64,000 bases of DNA from Fructilactobacillus fructivorans. GTDB taxonomy: Bacteria > Bacillota > Bacilli > Lactobacillales > Lactobacillaceae. Below the pieces are notes generated by a model that did no database searches, was not told the origin of the DNA, and saw only the letters and a list, made by a program, of their open reading frames with translations. The first letter of the stretch is position 1. Each line of letters starts with the position of its first letter. Below, in pieces: positions 27,465 to 38,599 of the stretch. A program made the translations under genes and the position numbers. The stretch lies in the NCBI RefSeq assembly GCF_001434095.1, contig NZ_AZDS01000003.1, positions 152,813-216,812 on the forward strand. The letters are read 5' to 3'.

Positions 27465-28274
27465 ATGCGATTTTTGTTTCTAGGAGATACGGTTGGTAAT
27501 ATTGGAGTGGCTACGGTAGAAAAATATTTACCATTATTAAAACACGATTTGAAGCCTCAGGTCACCATTGTAAATGGTGAAAATGCTACTAAGGTAGGTC
27601 GTGGGATTAATCATGAACTTTATTTAAAAATTATGAATGCTGGAGCTGATGTAATTACTCTGGGAAATCATGCCTGGAATAATTCCGAAATTTTCGAGTT
27701 TATCAATCAAACCAGAAATCTTATTCGTCCACTTAATTATCCTGGAAAAGATGTTCCAGGACATGGATACATAGAAATGAACGTGAATGGCAACCTGGTG
27801 GCTGTAATTAATCTTCAGGGACGGGTTTTTATGGATGAAATTGACGATCCGTTCGAGGATGTGGATAATCTCCTAGCTCAATTACACAAAGATAACGTGA
27901 ATATTATTTTTGTTGATTTTCATGCGGAAACTACTAGTGAAAAAAAGGCCATGGCTCTTCATTTGGATGGAAGAATCTCAGCTTTGGTTGGAACTCATAC
28001 CCACGTTCAAACTAGTGATGGTCAAATCTTGCCCCACGGGACAGCTTTTTTAACCGATGCCGGAATGACAGGACCAAATGATGGGGTCATTGGGATGAAG
28101 TTTGAGCCAGTCATTAATAAGTTTATGACAGCAAGGCCCAATCGGTTTGAAGTGCAAGAAACAGGTAGTGCAGTGTTATCAGGATGTTACATTGATGTTG
28201 ACAGTAAATCGGGAAAAGCACGAAAGATTAAGAACATTTTAATTAATAAGGATCATCCGTACCAAGAATTTTAG
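27465..28274 (+). CDS. ymdB: YmdB-type metallophosphoesterase
   Basis: 269-residue cytoplasmic phosphodiesterase; B. subtilis YmdB hydrolyses 2',3'-cyclic nucleotides (and cAMP) and influences biofilm and sporulation choices. ATG 27465 is preferred over ATG 27459 because the GACGGGGA site directly abuts the latter. All metal-binding motifs are intact: FLGDTVG, NGENA, TLGNHAWN, DFHAETTSEK, GTHTHVQT. Usual neighbour of rny; unlike rny its active site is preserved. It leads directly into mutS 13 bases downstream. Confidence 0.92.
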   Translation: MRFLFLGDTVGNIGVATVEKYLPLLKHDLKPQVTIVNGENATKVGRGINHELYLKIMNAGADVITLGNHAWNNSEIFEFINQTRNLIRPLNYPGKDVPGHGYIEMNVNGNLVAVINLQGRVFMDEIDDPFEDVDNLLAQLHKDNVNIIFVDFHAETTSEKKAMALHLDGRISALVGTHTHVQTSDGQILPHGTAFLTDAGMTGPNDGVIGMKFEPVINKFMTARPNRFEVQETGSAVLSGCYIDVDSKSGKARKIKNILINKDHPYQEF

Positions 28275-28287
28275 AGGAGAGTAACGC

Positions 28288-30945
28288 ATGGCAAAATCAA
28301 AACAAACAACGCCAATGATGCAACAATATCAGGAGGTTAAGGATCAGTATCCTGATGCTTTTTTGTTTTATCGTATTGGTGATTTTTATGAATTGTTTAA
28401 TGAAGATGCCGTTAAGGGAGCTCAATTATTGGAGTTGACCCTAACACAGCGCAGCAGAAAATCTGATAATCCCATTCCCATGTGTGGAGTTCCTCATCAA
28501 TCAGTGCAGAGTTACGTAGATACACTGGTTGATAAGGGATATAAGGTGGCAATTTGTGAACAGATGGAAGATCCCAAGACAGCTAAGGGAATGGTTGACC
28601 GTGATGTCATTCAATTAGTAACTCCAGGGACTCAGACGGATGCTAACGCTGAAAATGCAAAGATTAATAATTATTTAACTGCGGTGACCTATAGTGAAAG
28701 TAATAATGCATATGGATTCTCATACATTGACTTATCCACTGGTGAATTAAAGGTTAGTTTGTTAAAAAACGCGGAAGCTGTTTTAAATGAAGTGATTAAC
28801 TTGAATTCTAAGGAAGTTGTTGTTGATGAATCGATTGATAGTGATTTAATTGATCAATTAAAGGGGATTGGAGTTCTAATTTCTCATGAAGACCAGATCT
28901 CTGAAATAGATTCAGATGAGATTATTTCTACCATTGATGATCCTACCTTACTTGATTCACTTAAAATGTTGCTATCGTATATTTCTGACACCCAAAAACG
29001 AAGTCTGTCACACATTCAACCCGCCGTTCAATATGAACCTAGTTCTTTTTTAAAGATTGATCATAATTCGCAGTATAATTTGGAACTCACCAAAAATATT
29101 CGAACCGGAAAAAAGAGTGGGACATTACTTTGGATTGTCGATGATACTAAAACGGCAATGGGTGGAAGAAAACTCAAGCAATGGTTGGAACGTCCCTTAA
29201 TTGATCGAAAAGAGATTGAGCAACGGCAGAGTTTGGTTGAGACACTTTTAGATAATTATTATGAACGAAGTGAACTCGCTGATAATTTGATTAAAGTATA
29301 TGACTTAGAGCGGTTAGCTGGACGAATTTCTTTTGGCGGTGTGAATGGCCGTGATCTAGTCCAATTAGAAACTTCGCTTGAACAAATTCCAAAAATCAAG
29401 CACGTGTTAAATGATCTTGATACTCCTGAATTCGATGAAATTTATCAAAAACTTGATGATGTTAATGATGTATACGAATTAATTAAAGCGGCTATTATCT
29501 CCGAGCCACCTATTTCAGTGACTGACGGAGGTTTAATTAGAGATGGCTATAGTGAACAGCTCGACCAGTATCGGGATGCCATGAAGAATGGTAAGCAGTG
29601 GCTTGCAGATATGGAAGCTAAAGAACGTCAGATAACTGGAATTCATAATCTAAAGATTGGCTATAATCGCGTTTTCGGTTACTACATTGAGGTTTCAAAG
29701 GGAAATCTAAGTAAACTGGATGATAGTCGTTATGAGCGTCTTCAGACGCTAACTAACGCAGAGCGTTTTTCGACTCCGGAATTAAAGGAAAAAGAATCGA
29801 TTATACTTGAAGCTGAAGAAAAATCAAAGAGCTTGGAGTATGAAATATTCACACGGGTTCGCGATCAAATTAAAAAACAAATCCCGCGGATCCAAAAATT
29901 AGCAAGTGGAATCTCGCGATTAGACGTTTTGCAAAGTTTCGCTACCATCTCTGAGAAATATCAGTTTATTAAGCCCCAATTTAATGATGGTCATGACTTA
30001 AACGTTAAGGCAGGACGGCATCCCGTGGTAGAACGGGTAATGGGAGCTCAGAGTTACGTTCCAAATGATGTGGTAATGCATCCATCTGTTTCAGAATTGC
30101 TAATTACTGGCCCTAATATGTCAGGAAAAAGCACGTACATGAGACAATTAGCGTTGATTGTGATTTTGGCTCAAATGGGTTGCTTTGTTCCAGCTGAGAG
30201 TGCTGATATGCCTATTTTTGATCAAATTTTCACTCGAATTGGAGCCGCTGATGATCTTATTTCTGGAAAGAGTACTTTTATGGTGGAAATGAGAGAAGCT
30301 AATGAAGCTCTCAAACATGCCACAGATAATTCGTTGATTTTATTTGATGAAATTGGAAGGGGAACGTCCACGTATGATGGAATGGCACTTGCTCAGGCCA
30401 TTATTGAGTATATCCATGACAATATTGGGGCAAAAACCCTCTTTTCGACTCATTACCATGAGTTAACCGATTTAGATCATGAATTAAAACATTTAAAGAA
30501 TGTTCATGTTGGAGCGGTTGAAAAGAATGGTAATTTAGTCTTTTTGCATAAGATTATGAATGGTCCTGCTGATCGTTCGTATGGGATTAATGTTGCTAAG
30601 CTAGCGGGACTTCCTGACCAATTATTAAAACGAGCTAATACGGTCCTTGAGAAGCTTGAGGATGATGATCAACGGAAAAACAATCATGATGATAAGATTC
30701 AGAAAAATGAAGCACAAGTGAAGCATCCAACACTTCCCCAGAAGACTGAATCAGAAACGTCAGTTGACTTAAGTGATGGTGAACAGATGGCTTTATTTAA
30801 AGTTGATGAGCCTAAGAACCATTCACAATTAAGCAAGAATGAAAGTAAAATCATTAAAGATTTGGAGAGTACCGATCTTATGAGTAAAACCCCAATTCAA
30901 ATTATGAATTTGGTGTACAAATGGAAAACTAAGTTAGAAAATTAG
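28288..30945 (+). CDS. mutS: DNA mismatch repair protein MutS
   Basis: Recognises mismatches and recruits MutL. 885 residues from ATG 28288 after AGAGGAGAG. The N-terminal mismatch-contact motif ([14 protein letters not shown], with the wedge Phe) is near residue 30; Walker [10 protein letters not shown] is near 608; Walker [15 protein letters not shown] follows; the helix-turn-helix [13 protein letters not shown] is at the end of the ATPase. A hydrophilic linker and C-terminal beta-clamp/tetramerisation region close the protein. Eleven bases separate it from mutL. Confidence 0.98.
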   Translation: MAKSKQTTPMMQQYQEVKDQYPDAFLFYRIGDFYELFNEDAVKGAQLLELTLTQRSRKSDNPIPMCGVPHQSVQSYVDTLVDKGYKVAICEQMEDPKTAKGMVDRDVIQLVTPGTQTDANAENAKINNYLTAVTYSESNNAYGFSYIDLSTGELKVSLLKNAEAVLNEVINLNSKEVVVDESIDSDLIDQLKGIGVLISHEDQISEIDSDEIISTIDDPTLLDSLKMLLSYISDTQKRSLSHIQPAVQYEPSSFLKIDHNSQYNLELTKNIRTGKKSGTLLWIVDDTKTAMGGRKLKQWLERPLIDRKEIEQRQSLVETLLDNYYERSELADNLIKVYDLERLAGRISFGGVNGRDLVQLETSLEQIPKIKHVLNDLDTPEFDEIYQKLDDVNDVYELIKAAIISEPPISVTDGGLIRDGYSEQLDQYRDAMKNGKQWLADMEAKERQITGIHNLKIGYNRVFGYYIEVSKGNLSKLDDSRYERLQTLTNAERFSTPELKEKESIILEAEEKSKSLEYEIFTRVRDQIKKQIPRIQKLASGISRLDVLQSFATISEKYQFIKPQFNDGHDLNVKAGRHPVVERVMGAQSYVPNDVVMHPSVSELLITGPNMSGKSTYMRQLALIVILAQMGCFVPAESADMPIFDQIFTRIGAADDLISGKSTFMVEMREANEALKHATDNSLILFDEIGRGTSTYDGMALAQAIIEYIHDNIGAKTLFSTHYHELTDLDHELKHLKNVHVGAVEKNGNLVFLHKIMNGPADRSYGINVAKLAGLPDQLLKRANTVLEKLEDDDQRKNNHDDKIQKNEAQVKHPTLPQKTESETSVDLSDGEQMALFKVDEPKNHSQLSKNESKIIKDLESTDLMSKTPIQIMNLVYKWKTKLEN

Positions 30946-30956
30946 GAGGTGACACT

Positions 30957-32879
30957 ATGGCAGATATTCACCAACTACCAACGATTTTATCATATCAAAT
31001 TTCAGCAGGAGAAGTAGTCGAAAGGCCAGCATCGGTAGTGAAAGAGCTGGTTGAAAACTCAATTGATGCTAATAGCACCAAAATTGATATTGTGGTTGCT
31101 GAGTCGGGGCTTAAAAGCGTTGAAGTGGTTGATAATGGTTCAGGGATTGCTTCAAACCAAGTGGAATTAGCCTTTCGTCGCTTTGCAACCAGTAAGATTA
31201 GTGATAAGCGGGATTTATTTCGTGTCAGGTCACTAGGATTTCGTGGTGAAGCTCTACCAAGTATTGCTTCCGTGTCTGACGTTGATATGAAGACCTCTGA
31301 TGGGAAAAAACAAGGGGCTGAGATTCAGATCCATGGTGGAAAAGTAGTTAAAATGGAGCCCTCTCAAGCTCGAAGAGGGACCTCAGTTTTGGTATCTGAT
31401 CTTTTCTTTAACACGCCTAATCGGCTAAAGTATTTAAAAGCGCCAGCTACCGAATTATCTAAAATATCCGACATTGTAAACCGGTTAGCCCTTAGTCATC
31501 CTGAGATTGTATTTTCGCTTACTCACAATGGACGTGAACTCTTACGTACATCAGGCAGAAATAATATGCAGCAGGTCATTGCCGGAATTTACGGGAACCG
31601 CAACATGAAACAGATGATTGCGATCCAAGGAGAGAATCCCGATTTTAAGATCAGTGGTTATATTAGCCTTCCTGAATTAACACGGGCTAGTCGAAAATAT
31701 ACGTCAGTGATTGTTAACGGGCGTTTTATTCGTGATTTTGGATTGGATCATGCCATTATTGATGGTTACGGATCAAAACTAATGGTTGGTAGATATCCGA
31801 TCGTGGTCATAAGCATTACGATGGATCCGAGTCTAGTGGATGTAAATGTGCATCCTTCAAAGGAAGAAATTCGAATTTCCAAAAAGAAGGAACTTAGTAC
31901 TTTTATTTCGCAAACGATTTATGAGACCCTTTCTAAACAAAATTTGATTCCTGAAGCCATGAATAATAAAGCATTAAAAAACGGTGTTGCCCGGCATAAT
32001 TCAACTGAAATTTCCTTTAATTTAGATCAATTGTATGAAGATGGAGAGCAAACGTTTCATGCTGATACTGAAGAATCAACTGGGAAACCCGATCCGATGG
32101 ATTCTGTTACTCACATGGCCTCAGATTCATCGACCCATCAACCAATTATGATCTATCGAAAAGCCGATTTAAATGCGGCGGCAGTTCAAAATTTTAAGGC
32201 GAGATATGAGCATGAAAAGGGTGAACTCCCATTTGGCGGCAAGACTGAGGCTCCCAATGCTTCTCATGATTTTCCTCAACTAAGATATATTGGTCAAGTT
32301 CACGGAACATATTTAGTGGCTGAGAGTTCAGATGGAATGTACATTGTGGATCAACATGCTGCTCAAGAACGAATTAATTATGAATATTACCGAAAGCAAG
32401 TTGGAAGGGTCAGTGGGGACGAACAGAAAATGCTGGTTCCAATTGTACTTGATTATCCCGCAAGCGATGCTTTGGTAATTTCAAGTCATTTGGATCTTTT
32501 AGAAGAAAATGGGCTTCACTTGGAATCATTTGGAAAGAACAGTTTTGTAATAAGACAACATCCAGTTTGGTTTAAGGCGGGACAGGAGGAAGACACCATC
32601 AAAGAAATGATTGATTGGATTTTAAGCAATCAGCAATTATCAACGGCTCAGTTTAGAGAAAAAGCAGCCATTATGATGAGCTGTAAACGTGCCATTAAGG
32701 CCAATCATCATCTTGATAAACGACAAGCACAGGCGTTGCTAGACAAGTTGCCCGAGTGTGAAAATCCATTTAATTGTCCCCATGGACGCCCTGTTTTGGT
32801 TCATTTTTCGAATTCAGACTTAGAGACGATGTTCAAAAGGATTCAAGATCCACATCAAAGTGGTAAGAATGATTTTTAA
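30957..32879 (+). CDS. mutL: DNA mismatch repair protein MutL
   Basis: GHKL ATPase and nicking endonuclease of mismatch repair. 640 residues from ATG 30957 with TTAGGAGGTGA upstream. N-terminal ATPase motifs: VKELVENSIDA, DNGSGI and SLGFRGEALPSI. The C-terminal endonuclease motif DQHAAQERINYE (DQHAx2Ex4E) and the CPHGRP metal motif are present, so the nicking site is intact as expected where MutH is missing. The linker (about 340-440) is variable. Part of the mutS-mutL-ruvA-ruvB run. Confidence 0.97.
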   Translation: MADIHQLPTILSYQISAGEVVERPASVVKELVENSIDANSTKIDIVVAESGLKSVEVVDNGSGIASNQVELAFRRFATSKISDKRDLFRVRSLGFRGEALPSIASVSDVDMKTSDGKKQGAEIQIHGGKVVKMEPSQARRGTSVLVSDLFFNTPNRLKYLKAPATELSKISDIVNRLALSHPEIVFSLTHNGRELLRTSGRNNMQQVIAGIYGNRNMKQMIAIQGENPDFKISGYISLPELTRASRKYTSVIVNGRFIRDFGLDHAIIDGYGSKLMVGRYPIVVISITMDPSLVDVNVHPSKEEIRISKKKELSTFISQTIYETLSKQNLIPEAMNNKALKNGVARHNSTEISFNLDQLYEDGEQTFHADTEESTGKPDPMDSVTHMASDSSTHQPIMIYRKADLNAAAVQNFKARYEHEKGELPFGGKTEAPNASHDFPQLRYIGQVHGTYLVAESSDGMYIVDQHAAQERINYEYYRKQVGRVSGDEQKMLVPIVLDYPASDALVISSHLDLLEENGLHLESFGKNSFVIRQHPVWFKAGQEEDTIKEMIDWILSNQQLSTAQFREKAAIMMSCKRAIKANHHLDKRQAQALLDKLPECENPFNCPHGRPVLVHFSNSDLETMFKRIQDPHQSGKNDF

Positions 32880-32903
32880 TTTAACGTGAAATGAGTTGAT
32901 TGT

Positions 32904-33500
32904 ATGTATGAGTATTTATATGGGATGATTACGAACGTAAGTCCCAAATACATTGTTCTCGATGTTAATGGAGTAGGTTATCTAATCTACGTAGCTAATC
33001 CTTATCACTATGATACTGATCAGCAGGTAAGAGTTTATATCCACCAGTCGGTTTCAGACAATGGGGTGGCGCTATACGGATTTATCACCTTAGAAGATAA
33101 ACAACTTTTTGAGCAACTTCTGAACGTATCTGGCATTGGGTCTAAAAGTGCTCTGGCGATCATGGCGGGCAATGATAGTAATGGTTTAGTTAGGGCCATT
33201 AACGTTGGAAACATTAAATATTTGACCAAATTCCCGGGAATTGGGAAAAAGACTGCTCAGCAAATTGTGTTAGACTTAAAAGACAAAATTACATCCAATG
33301 ATGTTTTTACTGGCAATGTTTCTGTAGATGATGTTGAAGACACTGGTAATAAACAATTAGATGATGCATTAAGTGCCCTCCAAGCATTGGGCTTTAAGCA
33401 ACGTGAAGTTGATAAAATTAAGGCAAAACTTCAAGAAGTTGAGGAAGATTACACTACTGACCAATACATTAGTGCTGGTTTAAAACTGTTAACTAAGTAA
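32904..33500 (+). CDS. ruvA: Holliday junction branch migration protein RuvA
   Basis: Tetrameric junction-binding protein that loads RuvB. 198 residues. Domain I (residues 1-62, MYEYLYGMITNVSPKYIVLDVNGVGY in part), the helix-hairpin-helix repeats LLNVSGIGSKSALAIM and LTKFPGIGKKTAQQI, and a C-terminal RuvB-binding domain of about 50 residues are all visible. The ribosome-binding site is weak, suggesting coupling to upstream translation. It precedes ruvB by 14 bases. Confidence 0.96.
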   Translation: MYEYLYGMITNVSPKYIVLDVNGVGYLIYVANPYHYDTDQQVRVYIHQSVSDNGVALYGFITLEDKQLFEQLLNVSGIGSKSALAIMAGNDSNGLVRAINVGNIKYLTKFPGIGKKTAQQIVLDLKDKITSNDVFTGNVSVDDVEDTGNKQLDDALSALQALGFKQREVDKIKAKLQEVEEDYTTDQYISAGLKLLTK

Positions 33501-33514
33501 GTTAGGAGGAAATA

Positions 33515-34528
33515 ATGACAGATGATCGAATCGTGTCTGGAGCAAGTGATGATGAAAATGATGAATCATTTGAAATGTCACTTCGACCACAAAATTTTGA
33601 TCAGTACATCGGTCAAGATGACCTAAAAAAGAAACTTAAGATATACATTCAAGCTGCACAACAACGTGAAGAATCACTTGATCACGTTTTATTATACGGG
33701 CCACCAGGTCTTGGTAAAACAACTTTAGCCAATGTTATTGCAAACGAGATGGGTGTTGACATGAAAACAACCACCGGACCAGCAATCGAAAAGAAGGGTG
33801 ATCTAGTTGCACTTTTAAATGAACTACAGCCGGGAGACATTCTTTTTATTGATGAGATTCACCGCTTGCCAAAAGAAGTGGAAGAAATGCTGTATTCAGC
33901 AATGGAAGATTATTACGTTGACATTATCATTGGAAATGATGATGCGACTAAACATCCCGTTCATTTTGATTTGCCGCCCTTTACTTTAATTGGAGCAACT
34001 ACTAGAGCTGGACTACTTGATTCACCGTTCAGAGATCGTTTTGGAATCGTTGAACGAATGAATTATTATAATGATCGTGATTTAGAAAAAATCGTGAAAC
34101 GGTCGGCGAAAATTTTTCATAGTAAGATTAAAGAAGATGGCGCTCATGAAATTGCCCTTCGTTCGAGGGGAACCCCACGAGTGGCTAATCGTTTACTAAA
34201 ACGAGTCAGAGACTTCGCTCAAGTTGCTAATCATGATGAAATCGACGTTAAAAGTGTGGATACGGCCCTTGATGCGTTAGGAGTTGATAAAAATGGATTG
34301 GATAGAACTGACATAAAATTACTTTCCACAATGATTGATTTTTATGATGGCGGACCGGTTGGTTTGAACACATTAGCTGCTAATATCGGTGAAGAATCTG
34401 AAACAATTTCAGAAATGTATGAGCCCTATTTACTTCAAATTGGTTATTTAAAACGGACAGCTCGTGGCCGAATGGTAACTAAAGCTGGCTATGAGCATTT
34501 AGGGCGGAAATATCCAGAAACTAATTAA
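33515..34528 (+). CDS. ruvB: Holliday junction branch migration helicase RuvB
   Basis: AAA+ motor of the RuvABC system. 337 residues from ATG 33515 after GTTAGGAGG. Walker [10 protein letters not shown] near residue 68, Walker [11 protein letters not shown], sensor 1 [10 protein letters not shown], arginine finger segment [11 protein letters not shown], and the C-terminal winged helix with [12 protein letters not shown]. In most lactobacilli queA and tgt follow; here the next gene is yajC. Confidence 0.97.
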   Translation: MTDDRIVSGASDDENDESFEMSLRPQNFDQYIGQDDLKKKLKIYIQAAQQREESLDHVLLYGPPGLGKTTLANVIANEMGVDMKTTTGPAIEKKGDLVALLNELQPGDILFIDEIHRLPKEVEEMLYSAMEDYYVDIIIGNDDATKHPVHFDLPPFTLIGATTRAGLLDSPFRDRFGIVERMNYYNDRDLEKIVKRSAKIFHSKIKEDGAHEIALRSRGTPRVANRLLKRVRDFAQVANHDEIDVKSVDTALDALGVDKNGLDRTDIKLLSTMIDFYDGGPVGLNTLAANIGEESETISEMYEPYLLQIGYLKRTARGRMVTKAGYEHLGRKYPETN

Positions 34529-34591
34529 ATAAATTGGAAATTTTATCTTCAATTTGGTAAGCTATTGTTAAATAAAGAATGAGGTGAAAAC

Positions 34592-34978
34592 ATGCAAAAT
34601 ATATCACAATATGCTGGAATTATTGTATTAATTCTTTTGTTCGTTTTAATGTACTTTATGATGATCAGACCACAAAAGAAGCAACAACAAAAGCATCAAG
34701 ACACTTTAAAGAACCTGCGCAAGGGTGATCACGTTGTTACCATTGGTAGACTTCATGGAATTGTTGATCAAATCAACAATGAAAAGCGGACAGTTACTTT
34801 GGACTGTGATGGTCTTTATTTAGTATTTGACCTCAATGCGATTGCAAGTGCAAGTCGTCCTGGAGAAGAAAAAGCTTCAGAAAATGATTCAAAGGAAAAA
34901 GAAGTTTCTAAAAAGAACGAACCAGAAAAAGCAGCTGATTCAAAGCAAACTGCAAATAGTGATGATAACGCTAAATAA
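34592..34978 (+). CDS. yajC: Preprotein translocase subunit YajC
   Basis: Small membrane protein associated with SecDF. 128 residues: one N-terminal transmembrane helix (about 6-25), then KKQQQKHQDTLKNLRKGDHVVTIGRLHG, the YajC core (quoted in part as LRKGDHVVTIGRLHG), and a long Lys/Glu/Ser-rich tail (about 90-128). GAGGTGAAA precedes ATG 34592. It usually lies at the end of the ruvAB-queA-tgt-yajC cluster. Confidence 0.9.
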   Translation: MQNISQYAGIIVLILLFVLMYFMMIRPQKKQQQKHQDTLKNLRKGDHVVTIGRLHGIVDQINNEKRTVTLDCDGLYLVFDLNAIASASRPGEEKASENDSKEKEVSKKNEPEKAADSKQTANSDDNAK

Positions 34979-35007
34979 AAAAGATCGGATTTATCCGATC
35001 TTTTTTA
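34978..35007 (+). terminator. Terminator after yajC
   Basis: AAAAAAGATCGGA / TCCGATCTTTTTT perfect stem with loop TTTA. Confidence 0.88.
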
Positions 35008-35053
35008 TTGGAGATGAAAGAACGTACGTTTGGTGGGATTAAGGAGGATTATA

Positions 35054-36175
35054 TTGGAAGAATCAATTAAAATTAATCATTCACGTGATATTTTACATGT
35101 TGATATGGATGCCTTTTTCGCTTCGATTGAACAAAGAGAGCACCCGGAGTTTATTGATCAACCATTAATTATCTCTAAGGATCCAAGAAAAACTGGTGGT
35201 CGTGGAGTAGTGACCACTGCTAATTATCCAGCTAGAAAGTTTGGCGTTCATTCAGCCATGCCTGCCAGTAAAGCGTTAGAATTGTGCCCAAATGGCGTTT
35301 TTAAGGCACCAGAATTCAAATTATATCGGGATGTTTCCCATCAAATTCACGATATTTTTCACGAGTATACGGATCGTATTGAAACGGTGGCCTTGGACGA
35401 AGCCTATCTTGATATCACGAAAAATAAAAAGCAAATTAGAAATCCAGTTCTCATTGCACACCTAATTCAAAGCGAGATATGGGAAAAAACGCATCTAACC
35501 TCTTCTACTGGAATTTCGTACAATAAGTTTTTGGCTAAAGAAGCCTCTGATTATCGTAAGCCGGCGGGGGTTACCATGATTGACGTTGAAGATAGTCATG
35601 AATTCTTAATGAAGCTCCCAATTGATCGGTATCGTGGGGTTGGAAAGAAAACACTTCAAAAAATGCAACAGCTAAACATTCAAAATGGGCAGGATTTGTA
35701 TCGACAATCTGAAATGGACCTTATCAAAAATTTTGGGAAATTTGGTTATTTTTTATATCGTCGGGTTCGTGGTTCCGATGATCGGCCAGTTGAATATCAA
35801 CGTGAGCGAAAGTCAATTGGAAAGGAACGAACTTATGGACCTGAATTAAAGAGCAGAGAAGAAGTAGAATCACAGTTGCATAAGATTGCTAAGATGGTCG
35901 AAGAATCCCTGAATAAACATGAAAAACATGGGAAAGTTTTAGTTCTAAAGGTCAGATATAGTGATTTTACGACGTTGACTAAGAGAATTTCTTGGAATGA
36001 TTTTATGGAAAATGATGCTCGACTCTTCTATGATTTGGCGCTGGAGATTTTTGATGGTTTACCTGAGGCAACTTATGGCATTAGATTACTCGGGATAACG
36101 CTGACAAATCTATCAGACATTGGCTTTCAAAATATTAAGTTGCCATTGTATTCTGATCCACGCTTTGAAATGTAG
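35054..36175 (+). CDS. dinB: DNA polymerase IV (Y-family, DinB)
   Basis: Error-prone translesion polymerase. The TTG at 35054 is chosen because AAGGAGG lies at 35041-35047; an in-frame upstream codon at 35030 precedes that site. 373 residues. Catalytic motifs [13 protein letters not shown] and [10 protein letters not shown] carry the metal-binding Asp/Glu residues; the thumb HhH region contains [12 protein letters not shown], and the little-finger domain has [13 protein letters not shown]. No visible LexA box upstream. Confidence 0.93.
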   Translation: MEESIKINHSRDILHVDMDAFFASIEQREHPEFIDQPLIISKDPRKTGGRGVVTTANYPARKFGVHSAMPASKALELCPNGVFKAPEFKLYRDVSHQIHDIFHEYTDRIETVALDEAYLDITKNKKQIRNPVLIAHLIQSEIWEKTHLTSSTGISYNKFLAKEASDYRKPAGVTMIDVEDSHEFLMKLPIDRYRGVGKKTLQKMQQLNIQNGQDLYRQSEMDLIKNFGKFGYFLYRRVRGSDDRPVEYQRERKSIGKERTYGPELKSREEVESQLHKIAKMVEESLNKHEKHGKVLVLKVRYSDFTTLTKRISWNDFMENDARLFYDLALEIFDGLPEATYGIRLLGITLTNLSDIGFQNIKLPLYSDPRFEM

Positions 36176-36230
36176 CTGGAGTGGGTTATACTTAACTGTT
36201 AAATAATTAAGAGTATTAGAGGCCATTGTA

Positions 36231-37187
36231 ATGAACGTAAAACAGCAGATTAATGAAAAAATCAAGGAATTTCCAACCATCATTATTCATAGACATCAGA
36301 GCCCTGATCCTGATGCAGTTGGGTCACAACTTGGATTAGCAAATATTATCAAAGCGTCTTATCCTGATAAGAAAGTTTTAACGGTCGGGAAGCAGTACCA
36401 AGGTTTTGATTGGTTAGGAAAAGTGACTGAGGCAAGTGACGATGATTATCAAAATGCCTTAGTAATTGTGGTAGATACTGCCAATCAACCACGAGTTGAT
36501 GATAATCGTTATACTAAAGGGAAATACCTCATCAAAATTGATCACCATCCCAATGATGACCAATTTGGTGATTTGATGTGGGTTGAGCCGGAAGCATCAA
36601 GTACTTCTGAACTTATCTATGATTTATTTGCTGCAAACAATGATCTCAAGATGCCAGATAATGCGGCTCGTTTGTTGTATGCTGGAATCATTGGTGATAC
36701 TGGTCGTTTCAAGTACTCCTCAACCTCTTCACATACTTTTGAGGTAGCAAGCAAGTTGGATGAATATCATTTTTCAATTACAGATGTTGCTCAAACCGAA
36801 GATGCTATAGATGTTGCTCAAGCCCGTTTGGCTGCCTATGTATACGAACATTTAACAATTGATGAAAATGGTGCAGCTTATGTGATTTTAACTAATGAAG
36901 TGATTAAGGATCTCAAGTTAGGTGATGATAGTACTTCTTCGGTAGTTCCACTTCCTGGAAATATTGGTGAAGTAGTTGCTTGGGCCATCTTCGTTCAACA
37001 AAAAGAAGGAAATTACCGGATCCGTCTACGTTCTAAAGGTCCTTCAATTAATGAACTGGCCAAAGAACACGATGGCGGTGGTCATGCGCTAGCTAGTGGT
37101 GCTAAGGCTTCCGATGACGATGAAATAAAACAGGTTGTGCAGCAACTTTCTGAAGTTGTGAAGCAGTATAAAAAGGAGAATAACTAA
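36231..37187 (+). CDS. nrnA: NanoRNase / pAp phosphatase NrnA (DHH family)
   Basis: Bifunctional oligoribonuclease that degrades 2-5-nt RNAs and pAp. 318 residues, normal. The DHH motifs are intact: HRHQSPDPDAVGSQ, VVDTANQPR, and IDHHPND; the DHHA1 domain ends with GGGHALASGA. Since the RNase Y here looks inactive, it is notable that this terminal enzyme of mRNA decay retains its site. ATG 36231 follows AGAGG; the stop overlaps the next start (TAATG). Confidence 0.94.
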   Translation: MNVKQQINEKIKEFPTIIIHRHQSPDPDAVGSQLGLANIIKASYPDKKVLTVGKQYQGFDWLGKVTEASDDDYQNALVIVVDTANQPRVDDNRYTKGKYLIKIDHHPNDDQFGDLMWVEPEASSTSELIYDLFAANNDLKMPDNAARLLYAGIIGDTGRFKYSSTSSHTFEVASKLDEYHFSITDVAQTEDAIDVAQARLAAYVYEHLTIDENGAAYVILTNEVIKDLKLGDDSTSSVVPLPGNIGEVVAWAIFVQQKEGNYRIRLRSKGPSINELAKEHDGGGHALASGAKASDDDEIKQVVQQLSEVVKQYKKENN

Positions 37188-38548
37188 TGGGAGCTTCGTT
37201 TAAGGATTATCATTTTCAACCCTTTATTGGTGACGCCATTAAAGATCTTGGATTTCGTAATCCCACCCCAATTCAAACCAAAGTAATTCCAACCATCAAA
37301 CACGGAAAAAGTGTGATTGGTAAGTCCGCTACGGGAAGTGGTAAGACTCATGCTTTTCTTTTACCAATTTTTGATGGTTTAGATCTTAATAAGGAAGACG
37401 TTCAAGTAGTAATCACTACTCCTAGTAGAGAATTGGCTTACCAAATTTACGACAATGCCAAACAGATTGCGAAGTTTTCTGATAAAACGATCCATATCGG
37501 TAATTACGTTGGTGGGACAGATAAAGAACGTCAAGTTGAAAAACTTGAGCGTGAACAACCGCAAGTAGTAATTGGGACCCCTGGAAGAGTTTGGGATCTT
37601 GTGAAGAATGGTGATCTTGAGATTCATAGTGCCCACCAATTAGTAATTGATGAAGCTGATATGACACTTGATCTGGGATTTTTGGATACGGTTGATGAGA
37701 TTGCCTCTAAAATGGCAGAAGATTTGCAAATGATGGTATTTTCTGCCACGGTTCCACCAAAACTAAAACCATTTCTTAAGAAATACATGAAAAATCCAGT
37801 AATGAATGATATTCCTACCAAAACCGTTATTAACCAAAATGTGTCAAACTGGTTAATTTCTACTAAGGGTAAGAATAAGAATGATTTAATTTATCAATTA
37901 ATTACGATGGGCGAACCATACCTAGTTTTAATTTTTGCCAATACTCGTGAACGAGTTGATGAAATTTATAACTATCTAAAGCAGCAAGGATTAAAAGTTG
38001 CTGAAATTCATGGTGGAATGCAGCCACGAGTCAGAAAACGAGTCATGAAACAGATTCAGAATCTAGATTATCAATTTGTGGTTGCCTCTGATTTGGCTGC
38101 TCGAGGAATTGATATTTCTGGGGTATCGCACGTGATTAATGATGATATTCCCACTGACTTAGAGTACTTTATTCATCGGGTTGGACGAACTGGAAGAAAT
38201 GGCATGAAAGGAATTGCCATGACCCTCTATGCTCCGGGTGAGGAACAAAGGGTTTCGGAACTGGAAAAAATGGGCATTAAGTTCATTCCAAAAGAGATCA
38301 AGCGTGGTGAGGTCGTTGATACGTATGATCGAAGGCGACGAATGAAGCGAAAAGAGCCCAAAAATAAGTTAGATCCGACCATGATTGGTTTAATTAAGAA
38401 AAAGAAGAAAAACGTTAAGCCAGGATACAAGAGGAAAATTAAACGAGCCATTAAACAAAAAAGTGATAAAGATCGGAAGATTGAAGTTAGAAATCAAATT
38501 CGGGCTCGAAAGAAACAGAAGAAACGTAGTTCACAGCGTTATCAATAA
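37187..38548 (+). CDS. DEAD-box RNA helicase (CshB-like)
   Basis: 453 residues. The Q motif region FRNPTPIQTKVIP, motif I SATGSGKT, Ib TPGRVWDL, II VIDEADMTLD (near residue 154), III FSATVPP, and VI HRVGRTGRNG are all present. A very basic C-terminal tail (about 395-453, KKKKKNVKPGYKR-type) probably binds RNA. CshB-type helicases work in cold adaptation and ribosome assembly or RNA decay. Start overlaps the nrnA stop by one base; the position before alaS is conserved in lactobacilli. Confidence 0.92.
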   Translation: MGASFKDYHFQPFIGDAIKDLGFRNPTPIQTKVIPTIKHGKSVIGKSATGSGKTHAFLLPIFDGLDLNKEDVQVVITTPSRELAYQIYDNAKQIAKFSDKTIHIGNYVGGTDKERQVEKLEREQPQVVIGTPGRVWDLVKNGDLEIHSAHQLVIDEADMTLDLGFLDTVDEIASKMAEDLQMMVFSATVPPKLKPFLKKYMKNPVMNDIPTKTVINQNVSNWLISTKGKNKNDLIYQLITMGEPYLVLIFANTRERVDEIYNYLKQQGLKVAEIHGGMQPRVRKRVMKQIQNLDYQFVVASDLAARGIDISGVSHVINDDIPTDLEYFIHRVGRTGRNGMKGIAMTLYAPGEEQRVSELEKMGIKFIPKEIKRGEVVDTYDRRRRMKRKEPKNKLDPTMIGLIKKKKKNVKPGYKRKIKRAIKQKSDKDRKIEVRNQIRARKKQKKRSSQRYQ

Positions 38549-38557
38549 CATTACTGA

Positions 38558-38586
38558 TTGACAGTGTTTTATTTTCTGGATATAAT
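38558..38586 (+). promoter_or_regulatory. alaS promoter (perfect sigma-A consensus)
   Basis: TTGACA and TATAAT, both perfect, separated by exactly 17 bases, at the head of the T-box leader. The best consensus promoter in the window. Confidence 0.9.
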
Positions 38587-38599
38587 TTAAGTTAATTGG

